From Vitis vinifera (lineage: Eukaryota > Streptophyta > Magnoliopsida > Vitales > Vitaceae): 64,000 bases of DNA. Positions 32,071-44,987 of this stretch are shown piece by piece. The stretch covers positions 23,253,501 through 23,317,500 of the forward strand of contig NC_081808.1 in NCBI RefSeq assembly GCF_030704535.1, in the 5' to 3' direction. Both the position numbers and the translations under genes were made by a program. The stretch's first letter is position 1; each line of letters opens with the position of its first letter. The notes under the pieces are model-generated. The model was not told the DNA's origin and made no database searches. It saw only the letters and a list, made by a program, of their open reading frames with translations.

Positions 32071-34560
32071 AAGTGAGCTTAAACATTACTCACCGCTTCA
32101 TCATAATCTATGAGATATAAACCTCTCACTATGATGAGGCACTAGTGTGCCAGAAATTATAAGAATGGTATGTCTTTAACCCTTTGGATCCATAATATCC
32201 TATGCAATGTGGGACTATCTTCTAATATATCCTCCAATGAATATCACTCTTTATCATATTCCTTATATATTCTTAAAAAAAAAACTGATATTTGTGTCAA
32301 CAAATATCTTCTAATGATCTTAACTATAAAGGTAATAACCCAAAAATCCTCTCATATATTTTTTAAACTGATATACCTCTTAAGAAAAAGAGGTATTACA
32401 TAATCTATTAGGCATATCCCCAAAAGAATCTAGGAAAAGATAAGAAACCTATCCACGATCTTACTAAATCCATCCAAGTTTGATATCTTCTTTCCACCTC
32501 TCCATTTTGCAATAGAGGCCCTAGTGCACATAATTGAGGAATAATCCTGTGCTCCAATGAAAAGAATCAAACTTACTAGACATATCACCTTGATCTAATT
32601 AAAGTAACTTGGTATGTATATCCAAAAGCAAGACATGATATAATAAAGTTAAAGTATTAAAATACAAGGTAGACCATTCATATTATTATTATTATTATTA
32701 TGATTACTATTAGAAGAAGAAGAAGAAAAGTTTAGACATTTTTTTCTCCATGAACAAACATCTCATAGCAAAAGTGAGGTAATTTGAAGAGTGTGGACAT
32801 TAGAAGTATTAAAAAAAATTGAATAAAATAATAATAATAAATCTAGAAGGAAAGAAAATATTTATGTAAAGGAGTCTAGTGTTCAATTGATGTTGATGAC
32901 ATGACAAGTAAAAGGGGCATTTTAGGGAATAATTAGATGACTCATAAAAAAAAATATATGTATTTCAAATTATTTTTAAATAGATGAAGATAATACTGAT
33001 TTAAAAAATTTGAGGTTCCTTTTTAAATATATTTTCATATTAGTGAATCAAAACTTCTCAAATTTAAAAGGGGGAAATAAATATGTAAAGACCAAAATTT
33101 CATAATTTAAGGGTAAAAATGTTATATGAAACTATTTTTAAAAAAATATATATTTCTATTCTTTAAAGTAAAAAAAAAAGTAGTTTTCTACCTTAAAAAA
33201 TATGTTTGACAATTTTTTAGCAAAAAATATGTGAAAAATAACTACTTAGATTATAATCAACCAAAAACAAAAATACAAGAAATAATTAGCAAGATAAAAA
33301 TTAAAGCATAAGGAGAATAAATGTACAAACTTTTTTATAGTGGTTTGACAATCCGCTTACCTTCACTTTCCTCAACTTCCTGACCAAGTGACCAAGTGAG
33401 GGGTCTACTTTAAAGGCTTCCAACATAAGCTTTCTAGCTTTATAATTGGATTCACAAGTTTCAATAGGCACTCACAATCTCTTCAAGTACTCCACTTGAA
33501 GTCTCTAAACACAAAATAAGTAGATGATGAAGGTTTAATGCTTCTAATCCTAGATACAAGTTTGACTCATAACACAAAGGAAGGTAGGGTGGATTTGAAC
33601 AATGCACTTAATGGAATTCGTAAGTTAGAAATCAACGCACTTAGATGAAGAGCTTTGAATGAAAGAAAGTGGATTTTTCTAATTGCATACAGTTGTTCTC
33701 ATATTCACAAATGCAATGGAGTTTTTCAACTTGTAGGTTTTCAACTCAATCATTGAGCTCAAGCTCAATTGGTTGACTGGTCATTGAGCATTTAAATGCT
33801 TTATAGATGACCCTTAGGGTTTCTAAGCTAAGCTAGAGGTTCAATCGACCTTTAACCAATTAAGGCAAAACCTCAACCAGCTATACACCAACCACTAGAA
33901 GAGGAAGAAGATTTTTAGCACCCATTATCGGCCTTAGTTGGCCAAGCCCGACTTGTTGAGTTGGTTCTTGAAGTGATTCAGCCAATTTCTAGCTTCCTCA
34001 ACTAGTTGTGCTAAAAAGTGCCCTAAAAAACATGGTTTAAGATCTAAAACTTCTAACAACTTGTGTAACCCTTCTTAAAAAGAATTTGACTCAAGGTTTT
34101 GAATTAAAACAAAGATTCATCCTTTTTATGATAAAAACAACATTTTTTAAGCTTAAGAAAAGATGAAATCCAACCTTTAAGTGCATGAGAAAAGTTTTAA
34201 ACCTAAGTGCGCCAACAAATATCATCTTACAAATTGTCTAAGGTCAGTTCAAGTATTTAAAATATCCAGGTCTTTATAATACTGACTTTCTTCCATATTT
34301 GTTTAAGCTTTCTTTAGATTTTTTTCATTTAAAATTGAAAACTTCACTTGATTTAACTTGCTAATAGACTTAACCTTGTTTTTAAATCATCAAAACTTGA
34401 TTAGGAGAACTCGTAAGCTAACAAAATATTTTTATGATAAATTAACCTAAAATCATGATATTTTTTAGAACAAATTTGAGGCATTTGTAGGCTTTTTTTG
34501 TTAATATTCTAAATTACATTCCATTAAAACTCGCACATACTTAATGCACCATAAGCATGA
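32071..34560. other. Unassigned intergenic DNA, partly retroelement-like
   Basis: No gene is supported. A short ATT/GAA microsatellite patch lies at 32678-32727. From 33330 to 34240 the composition is more balanced and resembles an LTR or untranslated part of a Gypsy element, which would fit the gag relic that follows. No terminal repeats were found. Confidence 0.35.
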
Positions 34561-34569
34561 TAAAACTCA

Positions 34570-35290
34570 CAAGTACTTACCAATGAAACGATGAACCTGT
34601 CATTGACTACATCAATAGATGGACAAACTTAAGTCTTGAATGCAAAGACAAATTAACTGAAGCTTCAGCTATTGAGATGTGTGCACAAAAAAAATGCATT
34701 AGAACCTATACCACATTCTACAAGGAATAAATCCAAGAGCCTTTGAAGGATTAGCAACATGAGCTCATGACATGGAACTTAGGAAAGTGTAAGCAACATG
34801 CTTGCAAAGGAGTCAAATTTTCTTTCAAGACAAGTAATAAGGTCATTATGACTACTAATATTGTTCTTGCCAGACTCCCAAGTACGAGAAACAAGAAAGA
34901 GTTCAAAAAGATTGACACCTCACAAGACAAAGGAAAAATAAAGCCTAACTTGAAAGAGTTTACAAGATAAGAAGTATTTGTTTCTTGACTTTGACATTCC
35001 CAAGATGCTTGGTGATTTTCTCAAAATGGAGCTACTTGAGCTCCAAAAAATGAAGCACATGCACTGAGGAGGCAAGACAAGTTGATGATCCAAAGTATTG
35101 CAAATACCACCAACTGGTTAATCACCCTATTAAACAATGCTTTGTGTTAAAGGATAAGATCATGGAGTTGGCTTATCAAGCAAAGATTGATCTTGAAGAG
35201 GAAGTGACAACTTCGAACTCCACATCTATAACATACGGATTCCTTGTAAGGAAATACAAAAGGTCATTGGTGTCTCATACCACTATTTGG
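34570..35290 (+). pseudogene. Ty3/Gypsy gag relic
   Basis: Plus-strand frames contain the conserved retrotransposon gag blocks of plant Gypsy elements. DYINRWTNLSLECKDKLTE followed by SAIEMC lies at about 34595-34680. AFEGLATxAHDME follows at about 34740-34775. A block DDPKYCKYHQLVNHPIKQCF, which includes the Cys/His-rich stretch preceding the protease, is at about 35085-35150. Frameshifts separate the blocks. No protease or polymerase follows, so this is a truncated copy. Confidence 0.65.
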
Positions 35291-36114
35291 ATCATTTGAC
35301 CCTGTTTAGTTGAACTTTGCATAATTGGTTTTATATATATATATATATAGAAATTAAACTAACCTTGAGAAATAGAAAGATTAATAGAGATAAAAGAGGG
35401 GACATTATACTTACAAAATTCGGTAAAAATGTCTTACTTGCATCCATGAGCAATGATGATCAATCTACTAATCTTCAAATAAATAAAAAATTACAAATTC
35501 AAACCAGGAGGCTATTAGTTGAAAGAGTTTTCTCCACACTAAATTGCCTAAAACCACTCTATCTCTTTAGTGAAAGGATTTAGACTTATTTATCGAGCCA
35601 CAAGCTTTGGAAAACCAATTCATGATGCATATGGGAGAAAGATTCCAAAGACATTACAACGCTAATTTGAGAAAAAAAAATCCACACTTAGATCAGTCAT
35701 CAAACTTCTATAATATTAATATTGTCTTTTAAAATTCTAATTTTATATATATAATTTCCTTTTTTAGTTAACCCAAAATAAAAAGATTTGACCTTAAGAA
35801 TGTTTAAAAAAAAAAAAAAAAACCAGTCAAACTTTAATTCCTTTTTTTTTATGTAATTTACTCACACACGACTAGAGACATGCGTATGTTATCATTTATC
35901 ATCCTATTGCCCTTAAATCCATTATGATGAGGTTCGCAATCTACTCAAATCATGCTGGATCCTGATAATCGCGTAAGATCAGATGTTCGAGAAAAAGCAA
36001 TAATGGGTTCTTTTAAATAGAGAAGGTGGATGGATTCCCCTTTTTTTTTTTTCCTCAATGCTTACAAATCAGAGTCATTCTGAAAAGGCTGTAATATCCA
36101 GACATCACTTCTAA
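35291..36114. other. Upstream region of the long WAT1 pseudogene
   Basis: No gene. From about 35880 to 36114 the sequence is clearly related to the region before gene C (49270-49489): ATCTACTCAAATCATGCTGG, AAGATCxGA, GGTGGATGGAT...CCC with a T run, and TCATTCTGAAAAGGCTG. The TATA motif of gene C (ATTATAAATAG) corresponds to CTTACAAATC here, so the pseudogene may have lost its TATA box. Confidence 0.5.
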
Positions 36115-36892
36115 ATGGATGGGAAGTTGAGCCACGTTGTTGAAGGTCTAAAGCCAGCCATAGTAATGGTGATGCTTCAGGCAATGATTTCAGGAGTTAA
36201 TGCTTTTTATAAACTAGCTAAGAATGATGGCATGAACACCGTGATTATGGTGGCTTACAGATATATCTTTGCTGTAGCTGTTGTGGTTCCTCATGCTCTA
36301 ATCCTTGAACGGTATATCTTATTATTTGCTTCTGTTTGAGGGCTAAAGCTGGTGTTTCTTTCGAACATTCGATGTCTTCAGTGTAGATACAATTAGATAT
36401 CTGTAGTATAAGGTTGTAACTTAAGTATTTTCCTTTTTTGTAACTGAAGTCTTGAAGCTATCTCTGTTCTAAAATGTTAGAGAACAAAAAATTGATATTT
36501 CTCTGTTAAAGTGCATAGCAAAGATATATACATTTTTTTTCTGGTCATGCATCTTCCTTTTTGTATTTTAGAGAAAATGTTCCCATTTGATTTATTGTAT
36601 CAAAGTAGCCATTAGTTTTTTCTTGGCCAAAAATACTACCAAATGGGGTTTGAATTTTTATTATGAGAGATTGCTACATGAAATTATGTGATATAAATTA
36701 AATTCAAATTTTCTTTGAAAATTTCTGGGCTTTTAATTTCTTCTGTGTGACCAGAAAAATACCCTTCACCAATAGCATTGTAATATTGTCTTTTCTCTTC
36801 CTTTTTTGAACAGGAATAGTAGACCAAGGATGACATGGATGCTCTTGTTCCAGGTGATTGGGTAGGAATTGATTAACATTTTAGCTATATTT

Positions 36893-37660
36893 GGTTTGCT
36901 AGATATGTATATCCTTCTTATTATTTTCAATGGAATCTTTAAATATTATATCTGAGTTATATTCCAACTATTATATTGAATGGAATATATTATGTCATAT
37001 TTATATTTGATTTATAAAAATAAAAAATAAAAAATGGAAAACATATTTATTTCTATGTTTGATATTTATATCAAATGAAAATTATTGCATCCCAGTATTT
37101 GATATTAAGAAAATACGAAATCTCTTATATAATTAGTATTATTTGAAAACTATTCTATAATTTATAGTTTAGTAAGTAATTTTTTATTTCTTTATTGGTG
37201 ATATTTATGAGTAAAATATTTAAAATTTATAAATAAAATATTATTATATAGTTAAAAATAAAAAATAATTTGTAAATATTAATATTATATTAAATAATAC
37301 ATACATTAGAATTATTTAACTATATATTTTTACATATTTTTTAGTTCTTTTTTTTTAAACTATAAATTCAATTTTTTAAATTAAAATTATTTGTTTTAAA
37401 AAATGAGCAATACAAAAAATTTATAAAAATAAAATTGAAGAAAACTAATAAGAAGTGTTATGATTCTTGGGATATGTATATTTTATGTCTCAACTTAAGG
37501 TTTCTATATTCCATGGATAAGGGAATAATCTATCCCACCATTTAATTCATATTCTACATTTGGTTGGCAATAGGATATGTACCAACTAAACTTGAGATAA
37601 AATATATATTATCTCATATCTTATCTTATCTCATGTTATATCTCACTAACCAAACATGCC
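36893..37660. mobile_element. AT-rich MITE-like block in intron 2 of the long pseudogene
   Basis: The ends are imperfect inverted repeats: AGCTATATTTGGTTTGCTAG on the left, and on the right GGCATGTTTGGTTAGTGAGA when complemented, each followed by ATATGT or ATATAAC motifs. The interior is AT-rich and non-coding. It is related to the blocks in intron 3 of genes B and C. It may be two nested copies, since a second pair of such ends occurs near 37560. Confidence 0.4.
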
Positions 37661-37699
37661 AATTATTTATTTATTTATTTATTTATTTTGTTTAGTGAT

Positions 37700-38510
37700 G
37701 ACATTAAAGTGGTGGATTTGTCCTAAGAACGATTTAAAGAGTTTATGAAGAAATAATTATTAGGATAGAACCCTTAAAAGCATGTATGACATGATGTAAT
37801 AAATTTCGAATTCGTTATTTATTTAATAATGTTTCAATTTCATTTTTATCTATCCTTATTCCATGTATTATACTTTATGACCATTTTTGCCTACATCTTT
37901 TGCATTGTACTTAACTTAGGTGCATTAGGAGTTACATGGAAGATTCAAGTCACGAGTTCCTTACAAATAGATGATTTGTTCATAGCCGATTTGTGGGTCT
38001 AGATAACCCATTAGAAGTTGTAGTGCACCACCTAATTAAAGGGACAATTAGTCTTGGCTATCAGGATGAGTTTTCCATAATGAGTGCACTAGTGTGTATG
38101 GTTACACATTGGACAAGATCTATAGTGAGTCATGACTTAAGGCTATCAAGTGGTTATTGTCTCACCAAGCTGCTCCATTATGTTGTCTATCAACCTTGAG
38201 AGAATATTGAGTTTGTGCTAAAATTAGCAATGGTTTTGACTTATGGGTGAGATCATAAGTTAATCATATATTCCCTATGGATTGGGTTACTATTGATGAA
38301 ATCCAATAACAATAGGTATTTTCAATAGAGGCATTATGATATCTCATGGGATTGAAATAACGTGTCCCCTTAGGTGATCCTAAGGTGGTGTGTTCATGAA
38401 AACTATGGTCATAGTTGTTCTTTAAGTGAAATTTGACATAAGTTCTTTGAGAGCTAAGACATGTCAGTTGAACATACAATAGGATGATTTGTAACTCAAG
38501 GATAATAGAC
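37700..38510. other. Retroelement-like non-coding DNA in intron 2 of the long pseudogene
   Basis: Balanced composition between 37900 and 38510, with no recognisable coding. It is continuous with dispersed repeat R that begins at about 38512. It may be the untranslated interior of the same large element. Confidence 0.35.
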
Positions 38511-39299
38511 ATAGTTTTGAAAAACTGATAGTTTTCACCTTATTAGACTATAGACACCAATTCATAGGGAGATTGAATGAATAGTAGGTCACGAACTTGA
38601 GCACATAATGTCTCATTGTTATTTACATACGATATTGGAGTTCAATTGATTCTCTATAGTGAGATATTGAATCAACTTCAGAATTGGATTTTGAGGAAGC
38701 TAATACACCTATGTGTCCCATTGGTCCCTACTCTGAGCTCATATACCTTGTTAGCACGAGTTATGAAGATCAATTTAGCTCTAGGTTCACTTTTGTGCAT
38801 AAAGGCGTTTTAGTAATTACGTAGGTTGCACAGGGGTAAGTGAACAAGGCTCCTAGATTGTGCTAATTGATTAATTAGTAAGCCTTGTTAGGTTAATGTG
38901 AAACCAAGGTTTGGTTAATATTGATTTTGATGATAACAAAACAAGGTTTAGAACTAATGATCATATTTCAAGTGTGTTTAGGCAAGATGATTTCCAAAGT
39001 GGCAATCACAAAGACAAATCAAGCCAAGGAGAAATCATGAAGAAGAAGACCACCTCAAAGAGAAGTGTTTTTCAAGATCCAAGCTTCATAAGATCTCTTT
39101 GTAAGGTTGTTGGTGCACTAGGATTTTCATGCATTACATTCTTTACTTATGCACCAAAATCATCCAATAGTTATTTTGTTTTAAATATCTTAAGAATTGG
39201 ATGATTTCATGTTTTCAACTAAAACGTTGTATTAAATATTTTTCAAACTTGTTTTAAAAGGTTTTAAGTTGAAAAAGTTGGGTGTTGAGCCAAAAAATG

Positions 39300-39475
39300 G
39301 CACAACCGGTCGACCGGTTGTGCTCGTCCGATCGAGGTCAGATCGAGGGAGGCCAAAAAGTTTCTCTCTCTCCCAATGGCCTTCTCTTCCCGGTCGAGGT
39401 GATTCTCTTCCTGGTCGAGGTTCGGTCGAGGACCGGTCGAGGACCGGTCGAGGTCCGGTTGAGGTCCAACGGTCA
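39300..39475. repeat. GC-rich GGTCGAGG motif array in the solo LTR
   Basis: Variants of GGTCGAGG, CCGGTCGAGG and GGTCGACCGG recur many times upstream of the LTR TATA box. Its position about 100-270 bp before the TATA box would fit an enhancer array, but that is inference. Confidence 0.7.
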
Positions 39476-40127
39476 CCTGCCAAGCATTTAATGCTAACGG
39501 CTAGTCAACTGGTCGACCCCTAGCTTGACCAGTCGAACGCCCAAACGGCTAGTTTGGCTTTTCTCTTCTATAAAAAGGCTCCAATCTTCATTTTTTTTAA
39601 AAGCTTAACCTTCCCAAACCTTTCTTGAATATATTTGAGCCTTGGAATAGTATTTTTTAGTGCACCATTGTTCTAAAACTTGCATATCTTTAATACACCT
39701 TTCAATCCTAGTTTTCTTGTATCATTTGAGCTTAAAGTTCTTGTGCTAGGATTTTTGTGAGATCATTCATTTGTAAACCTTTGAGAAGAAGTTTCTCAAG
39801 AGTGTGGTATCTCTTGAGAAGTGTAAAGGGTGCTTGGAGCCAAAAGTCCAAGAAGGTGAATTGGAACCATAATCCAATTGTATTACTTGAAGGCTTGGTT
39901 TGGAAGCCTGGAATTAGTGGAACCTCAAGCTTGGGATTGAAGCTAGAGGAGAGTGGATGTAGGCCGGGTTGCGCCGAACCACTATAAACTCTTGTGTTTG
40001 CATTCTCTCTTCCCTACTCTTTAATTTATATGCAATTGTCTTTATATTGCTTATTATATACTTGCATATAATTGTCTCTTACATTCACATAGTTTAAATT
40101 TGAAAAAAGAGACCATCACCCTATTCA

Positions 40128-40144
40128 CCCCCCCCCCCCCCCCC
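40128..40144. repeat. C17 homopolymer tract
   Basis: Seventeen consecutive C residues near the 3' end of the solo LTR, in a genome where such runs are rare. It is a likely site of length error or slippage. Confidence 0.95.
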
Positions 40145-41353
40145 TAGGGTGATTACCATAGGTTGGATTAGCCTAATTTTCCTAACAGTTAATTAATCAA
40201 TTAGGACCCAATTTGGATTAGATTAAGTGACCTAAGCCCATATGGGCTCCAGTCACTTAAACCTAGTTAGGAACCCTATAAATACCCCATAAGGGTTAAG
40301 GTTTCCATCATTTTTGTCTTCTACCATCCAAAGAGAAAGAGAGTCTTAGCCTCCACCCTTCACCCTCTTTTTCTCCCTACCGAAAGTGGGTTTACAAGAT
40401 TTCCAACTTCAAGGTCATTTTCAACACTTGGACTTTAAGGTTTGGGAACATCTAAACCTAAAGGTTAGTACTTTAACCCTAAAAGATCAATTAAAAAAAA
40501 TGGTATTGCTTCCATTGCTTAGAACTAAGATGCCAACAATAGTGATGTTTTTCTTTCACTTCACATCATTTCATTGTTTCTTGTTGAAAATGTCTTTTTA
40601 GGTAGCTAAACTAGCAAATCTTTCATTAATTTTTAAGTTTCAAATTATTAGTAAACAATCTCTCTACCCTCCTTGTGACATGCATTTACAAAACATTTAA
40701 TATGGTTCACAAAAATTTCTCATTTAAAATTTGATTTCGGAGGATCATTAACGCAAAATCTCTATGTGGAAAGCATGGCTTTAAGATCCACAACATTTGT
40801 GTGTCTGCAATGGCTTACCTTATTCTAACTATGACATTTATCCTTAATTACCATTATCTTGAGGTAATATTTTTATTTCATAACTTACGTGGGCAGTACT
40901 CAATTATTGAGAGCCTCTATCTTTGGTGCAATTCTAACAACGTTCCTCTCGTTTTATCAATCAATGTATTGAAAATTTGACTTTCTAGTAGGAAAACTTA
41001 ATTTTATAAAATAACACCATAAAATATATGTATAAATTATTTATGTTATGTATCTAGGAATTTATCATTAATCCTAACAACCTTATCTTAGGATGGAGAA
41101 GTTGGCAGTTCAAACAAGTGGAGGAAAAGTTAAGGTGTTGGGTTTGATATTGAGCATAAGCGTTGCCACAATTCTTACATTTTACAAAGGAATAGAAATC
41201 AAGGTCTGGACAACAAACATCAATGTGCTAAAAGATGGTGGAAAGGTAGCAGCATGATAGCACACCTCTGTTAATCAAGGATTAGATGCTCTACTAGCTA
41301 CAGTTGGTGGCTTGTCAAATACAATTTGATTGATAATTCAGGTGATGATTATA

Positions 41354-41773
41354 GGGTGTTAGGTAAAACTTAATACTAATTACTTCATGACTTAAGTTGA
41401 CTTTAAGTTAAATTATATTTAAGTTTTTGACTTAAAAACCTATTACATAATTCTTAATTTTAGTATCAAGGTTGTTTAATAAAATTAACTTAAAACTTAT
41501 TAATTTAAATCATCGAATTGACATATTTATCCTCATAAATTATAATTAAGGGAAAGGAAGTCGAATAACAATGGAGGTTGTTGAATAGCAAGGTAGAATA
41601 AAATAAAGATGTGGACTTAAGGATAAGTTAATTGTTTTTACTTATTGCTTAAAGTTGTTTTTAACTTTAAGTCACACCATTAAGTTATTTTACCAAATAT
41701 ACTTAATTTACTTAATTACCTAAATTAAGTTATTATGTCACTTTAAGTTATTAATTTGGTTTATCAAACACCC
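41354..41773 (+). mobile_element. MITE (GGGTGTT family) in intron 4 of the long pseudogene
   Basis: A 420-bp block with inverted ends: GGGTGTTAGGTAAAACTTAA at the left and, complemented, GGGTGTTTGATAAACCAAAT at the right. The interior is rich in ACTTAAGTT and AACTTAAA motifs. It starts about 12 bp after the intron donor. Relatives are at 53513-53940 in the equivalent intron of gene C, but reversed, and at 56905-57317. Confidence 0.7.
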
Positions 41774-42123
41774 AATATGTCTCTCTTTTTATCTCCAAAT
41801 CTTTAAATTTTATATGCTCCACTAAGAACTAATATTTTGTTTTCTCCTCTTTCCCATAGGTGAAGATGAGTAAGGTGTACCCACTATATTTTGGCACTGC
41901 TCTTTTGTGTGCCTATGTAGCAACACAATGTGTAGTAGATGTTATGTGTATGGAGAGGAATTGGTCAATGTGGAGGCTTGGTTTTATTTTTGCGATAAGA
42001 ATTTAATTTTACAAATACTTTTGTGTAGATGCCTTTAAGATAAATAAAGATACATACACAAAAAGATACAAGTATAAAATAGAAACATTAAACAATTGAG
42101 AATTGACTCTTGATTATAAGAGT

Positions 42124-42551
42124 TGTTAGGGTTTCATTAATTTATGCTGAACAATTATTCATAACCCTAATTCCCAAGTCTTAAAATTTTGTGATTTTGA
42201 CAGATAAAGTATATAATCAATAAAACATACCTTGATCTTAAAGAGAACTTCTTTGCAGAGAAGAAAAAATTCGAGAAAACTTGGTTTCTTTCTCTTGACC
42301 CCTTTAGTTGGATGTATATTTCTTGATGGAGAGAAAATTGTATATCTATATATATATTGGGTAAAGAGAGGACCAAATCTAAATCTTATCATGTTCCATC
42401 AACGTGAATGATTATTTAGAAAACATATCCTTGACTAATCAATAGGATTTTAGCACATAATATTACTAACGATAATTATATTTTAAATTAAATAAAAGAT
42501 AATTAATAGTAAAATAAGGCATGTAGGCTACATTAAAAAAAAAACGTAACA
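42124..42551 (-). repeat. 3' LTR of the minus-strand Copia element
   Basis: 428 bp, TGTTAGGG to CGTAACA on the plus strand. It is 63 bp shorter than the other LTR, mainly because the latter contains an extra copy of an AATTAATAATAAAATAA-containing segment. Substitutions are frequent along the alignment, so the insertion is old. Confidence 0.85.
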
Positions 42552-42989
42552 TTCTCCCACTTGGCCCATGTGACATTATCATGGTTTAATAATAAAACAT
42601 AACATGCATAGTATAAACTAAATCATTTCTTACATTTGTCACATCATAATTCATCATTAAGCAAAAAATAATAAGGATCATAGCAATCATATGTCACTAT
42701 CTCGACATAGTCCCTTCCATGTATCATAATAGTTAGTTTCAAACTTCACATGATCTATAATGAGATATATCCTAATGGTCCAACAACAATGTCTTCGTCA
42801 AAGACAAATCTTGTTAAAACTCGTATAATTTATTTATGTATACACCAAATATAAGAAACAGGATATTCAAATATAAAAAAAAAAATACTTAAATAAGCTC
42901 AAAGTGTCAAATACATAAAAGCATAAAATAATAACATAATGTTAATAACGGTACCTAAAAATGCTCATTCTTTCGACATGTTCATTAAA

Positions 42990-44420
42990 TGTCTTTGGTA
43001 ACAATCCTTTTATTAATAGATCCACAATCATAAGGTTGATGCTAATATGCTTGATTAACACCCTTTGTTTCTAAACTTCTTCTTTAATGGCAAAGTATTT
43101 CACCTCCATATGTTTAGCACCCTTTGAATACTTGTCATTTTTCAAAAAAAAAAAATGTTGCAAATAAGTTATCACAATAAATTTTTATCAACTTGGAAAT
43201 ACTATTGACAATTCCAAGTCCTTAAATAAAGTTTTGTAGCCATAATCCATGAATAGTGGCCTCAAAGCATGCCACAAACTTAGCTTCCATAATGGATGCA
43301 GTAATAATAGACTGTTTCACACTCTTCCATGGGATTGCACCTCCAACCAAAGGAAACAAATAGCCAAATGTGGATTTTCTTGCATCAACACATCCAGGAT
43401 AATTTGAATATGAATATCAAATCACCTCTAGATGATTAAATCTCCTATAAGTGAGCATGTGGTCCTTCATTCCATGCAAATATCTCAATACTTTCTTTAT
43501 AATTTTCCAATGATCTAAACTTGGATTACTTTGATACCTACCCAGCATTTCAACAACAAAACTAATGTCTTGCCTAGTACAAGTCGGCCATACATCAAGC
43601 TCCCAACAAAAAATGTATAAGGAATTCTTTTCATTTCTATACATTCTAATTCATTCTTTGGGTATTGCATAAACTGAATTTATCTCCTTTCTAAATTAGA
43701 ACAACGCTTGCAAAACACTTTTCCATCTTAAATCTCTCTAGAACTTTATTAATATATGTTTTATGAGATAATCCTAGCAATCGTCATGATCTGTCATGAA
43801 ATATTTCAATTCCTATCACATAGGATGCCTCATCCATATCTTTCATTTTAGGGTTCTTAGAGAGAAATTTCTTGGTCTCATGTAATAAGTCAAGATCATT
43901 AGTAACAAGTAAGATATCATCAACATACAAAATTTGAAATATAAACTTGTTCCCATTGTCCTTCAAACTTATACACCAATCAATGTAGTTTTTTTTAAAT
44001 CCAAAAGAAGTGATGATATCATTGAACTTAAGATACCATTGTCAAGAAGCTTGTTTAAGTCCATATATTAGCTTCTTAAGTTTACACACCATGTGTTCAT
44101 TTCCTTTAATAGAAAAACCCTTGGGTTGATCCATGTAAACTTCTTCCTCTAAATTCCCATTCAAAAAAGTGGTTTTCACATCCATTTTATGTAACTCTCA
44201 GTCATAATGAGCTACCATTGCCATTTTAATTCTAAAAGAGTTTAAAAAAAAATAGGAGAAAAGGTCTCATTGTAGTCAACACTGTCCTTCTAAGTAAAAC
44301 CCTTGACAACAAGTCTAGCCTTATATTGTTCGATATTGTTATTTGAGTCGCGTTTGGTCTTAAAGACCCATTTACAAGCAACACTCTTACAACCCTTAAG
44401 CAATTCTACAAGATCTCAGA
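42990..44420 (-). pseudogene. Copia reverse transcriptase and RNase H relic
   Basis: On the minus strand, the reverse transcriptase begins near 44400 and its catalytic block YVDDILLVTNDLDLL is open at about 43880-43930. A frame at 43417-43644 holds the TCTRQDISFVVEMLGRY block and the KVLRYLHGMKDH block that introduces RNase H. Further down, about 43390-43230, a decayed ARKSTFGYLFP...WKS and EAKFVACFEAT region is seen. Multiple stops break the frames. Confidence 0.8.
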
Positions 44421-44987
44421 CTCCACTATTATCCATGGATTTCATCTCTTCTTTCATGGCGTCTAATTAGTTAATAGAATTAACACTTTTTCTAGCTTGT
44501 GAAAGTGAAAGTGAAAGTGGATTCTCATCAATACCTAAGTCAAATTTTGACTCTTGTAGATAAATCACATAATCATTAGAAATAGCAAATCTCTTTTGCC
44601 TTTGAGACCTTCTTAATGCTACTTCATGTGGTTTATACACTACATGTTCATTTGCAACAATTTCATTATGGGGAATTTGATCATTCATTTGTTGTTCTTG
44701 CAAGTTGTCAGATAGTTCAACAATTGTAGGAACAACAACCTAAGAAGTTATAGATAAAGAAACTTGCACCCTAACTTCTTCAATTTCCACACTCCCACTA
44801 ATGTCGCCATTTTCTATGAACCTAGCTTTTCCAATTTCAACAATTCTCATACTATGGCAAAAAAAAAAAAAAAAAAAAAACTATGTCTTCTACATTTTTT
44901 TGGATAACCAATGAAGAAGCCATTGGTTGGTCTTGAATCCAATTTCTTTTCATGTGGATTATAAATCCCTACTTTCATTGGGCAACC

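Larger units (their letters stand above)
38897..40187 (+). mobile_element. Solo LTR, 1291 bp, inserted in repeat R
   Basis: The block starts TGTGAAACCAAGG, ends CCTAACA and is flanked by perfect 5-bp duplications GTTAA (38892-38896 and 40188-40192). It contains a TATA-like TATAAAAA (39569-39576) followed by an A/T-rich leader region, as expected of an LTR promoter. A GC-rich array of GGTCGAGG-type motifs lies at 39300-39475 and a C17 tract at 40128-40144. No polymerase coding or primer-binding site follows, so it is solo. The frames open on both strands between 39232 and 39523 come from the GC-rich array and are not genes. Confidence 0.85.
38512..40440 (+). repeat. Dispersed repeat R, copy interrupted by a solo LTR
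   Basis: The two parts, 38512-38896 and 40188-40440, together match 30535-31200. The interruption is the solo LTR at 38897-40187, whose GTTAA target duplication separates them exactly. The second part holds CTATAAATACCCC at about 40274, equivalent to the TATA-like motif of the intact copy. Confidence 0.6.
36115..41983 (+). pseudogene. WAT1-related pseudogene, paralog of gene C (exons 1-5 recognisable, 6-7 lost)
   Basis: Exon 1 (36115-36311) is open but ends in an Arg instead of the usual Trp codon across the splice. Exon 2 (36814-36861) has a 15-bp in-frame deletion. Exon 3 (40741-40863) has lost its acceptor AG (TTCGG) and carries 2- and 4-bp insertions. Exon 4 (41092-41341) has stops at 41255, 41258 and 41327. 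Exon 5 (41860-41983) is truncated. A solo LTR lies in intron 2, and a 6.4-kb Copia element sits beyond exon 5. Sequence, the AKNDGMNT motif and upstream region place it next to gene C. It cannot make a transporter. Confidence 0.9.

Noticed and set aside
39232..39523. Several overlapping frames of 69-84 codons on both strands
   Set aside because: They all come from the GC-rich GGTCGAGG array inside a solo LTR, which has few stop codons in any frame.
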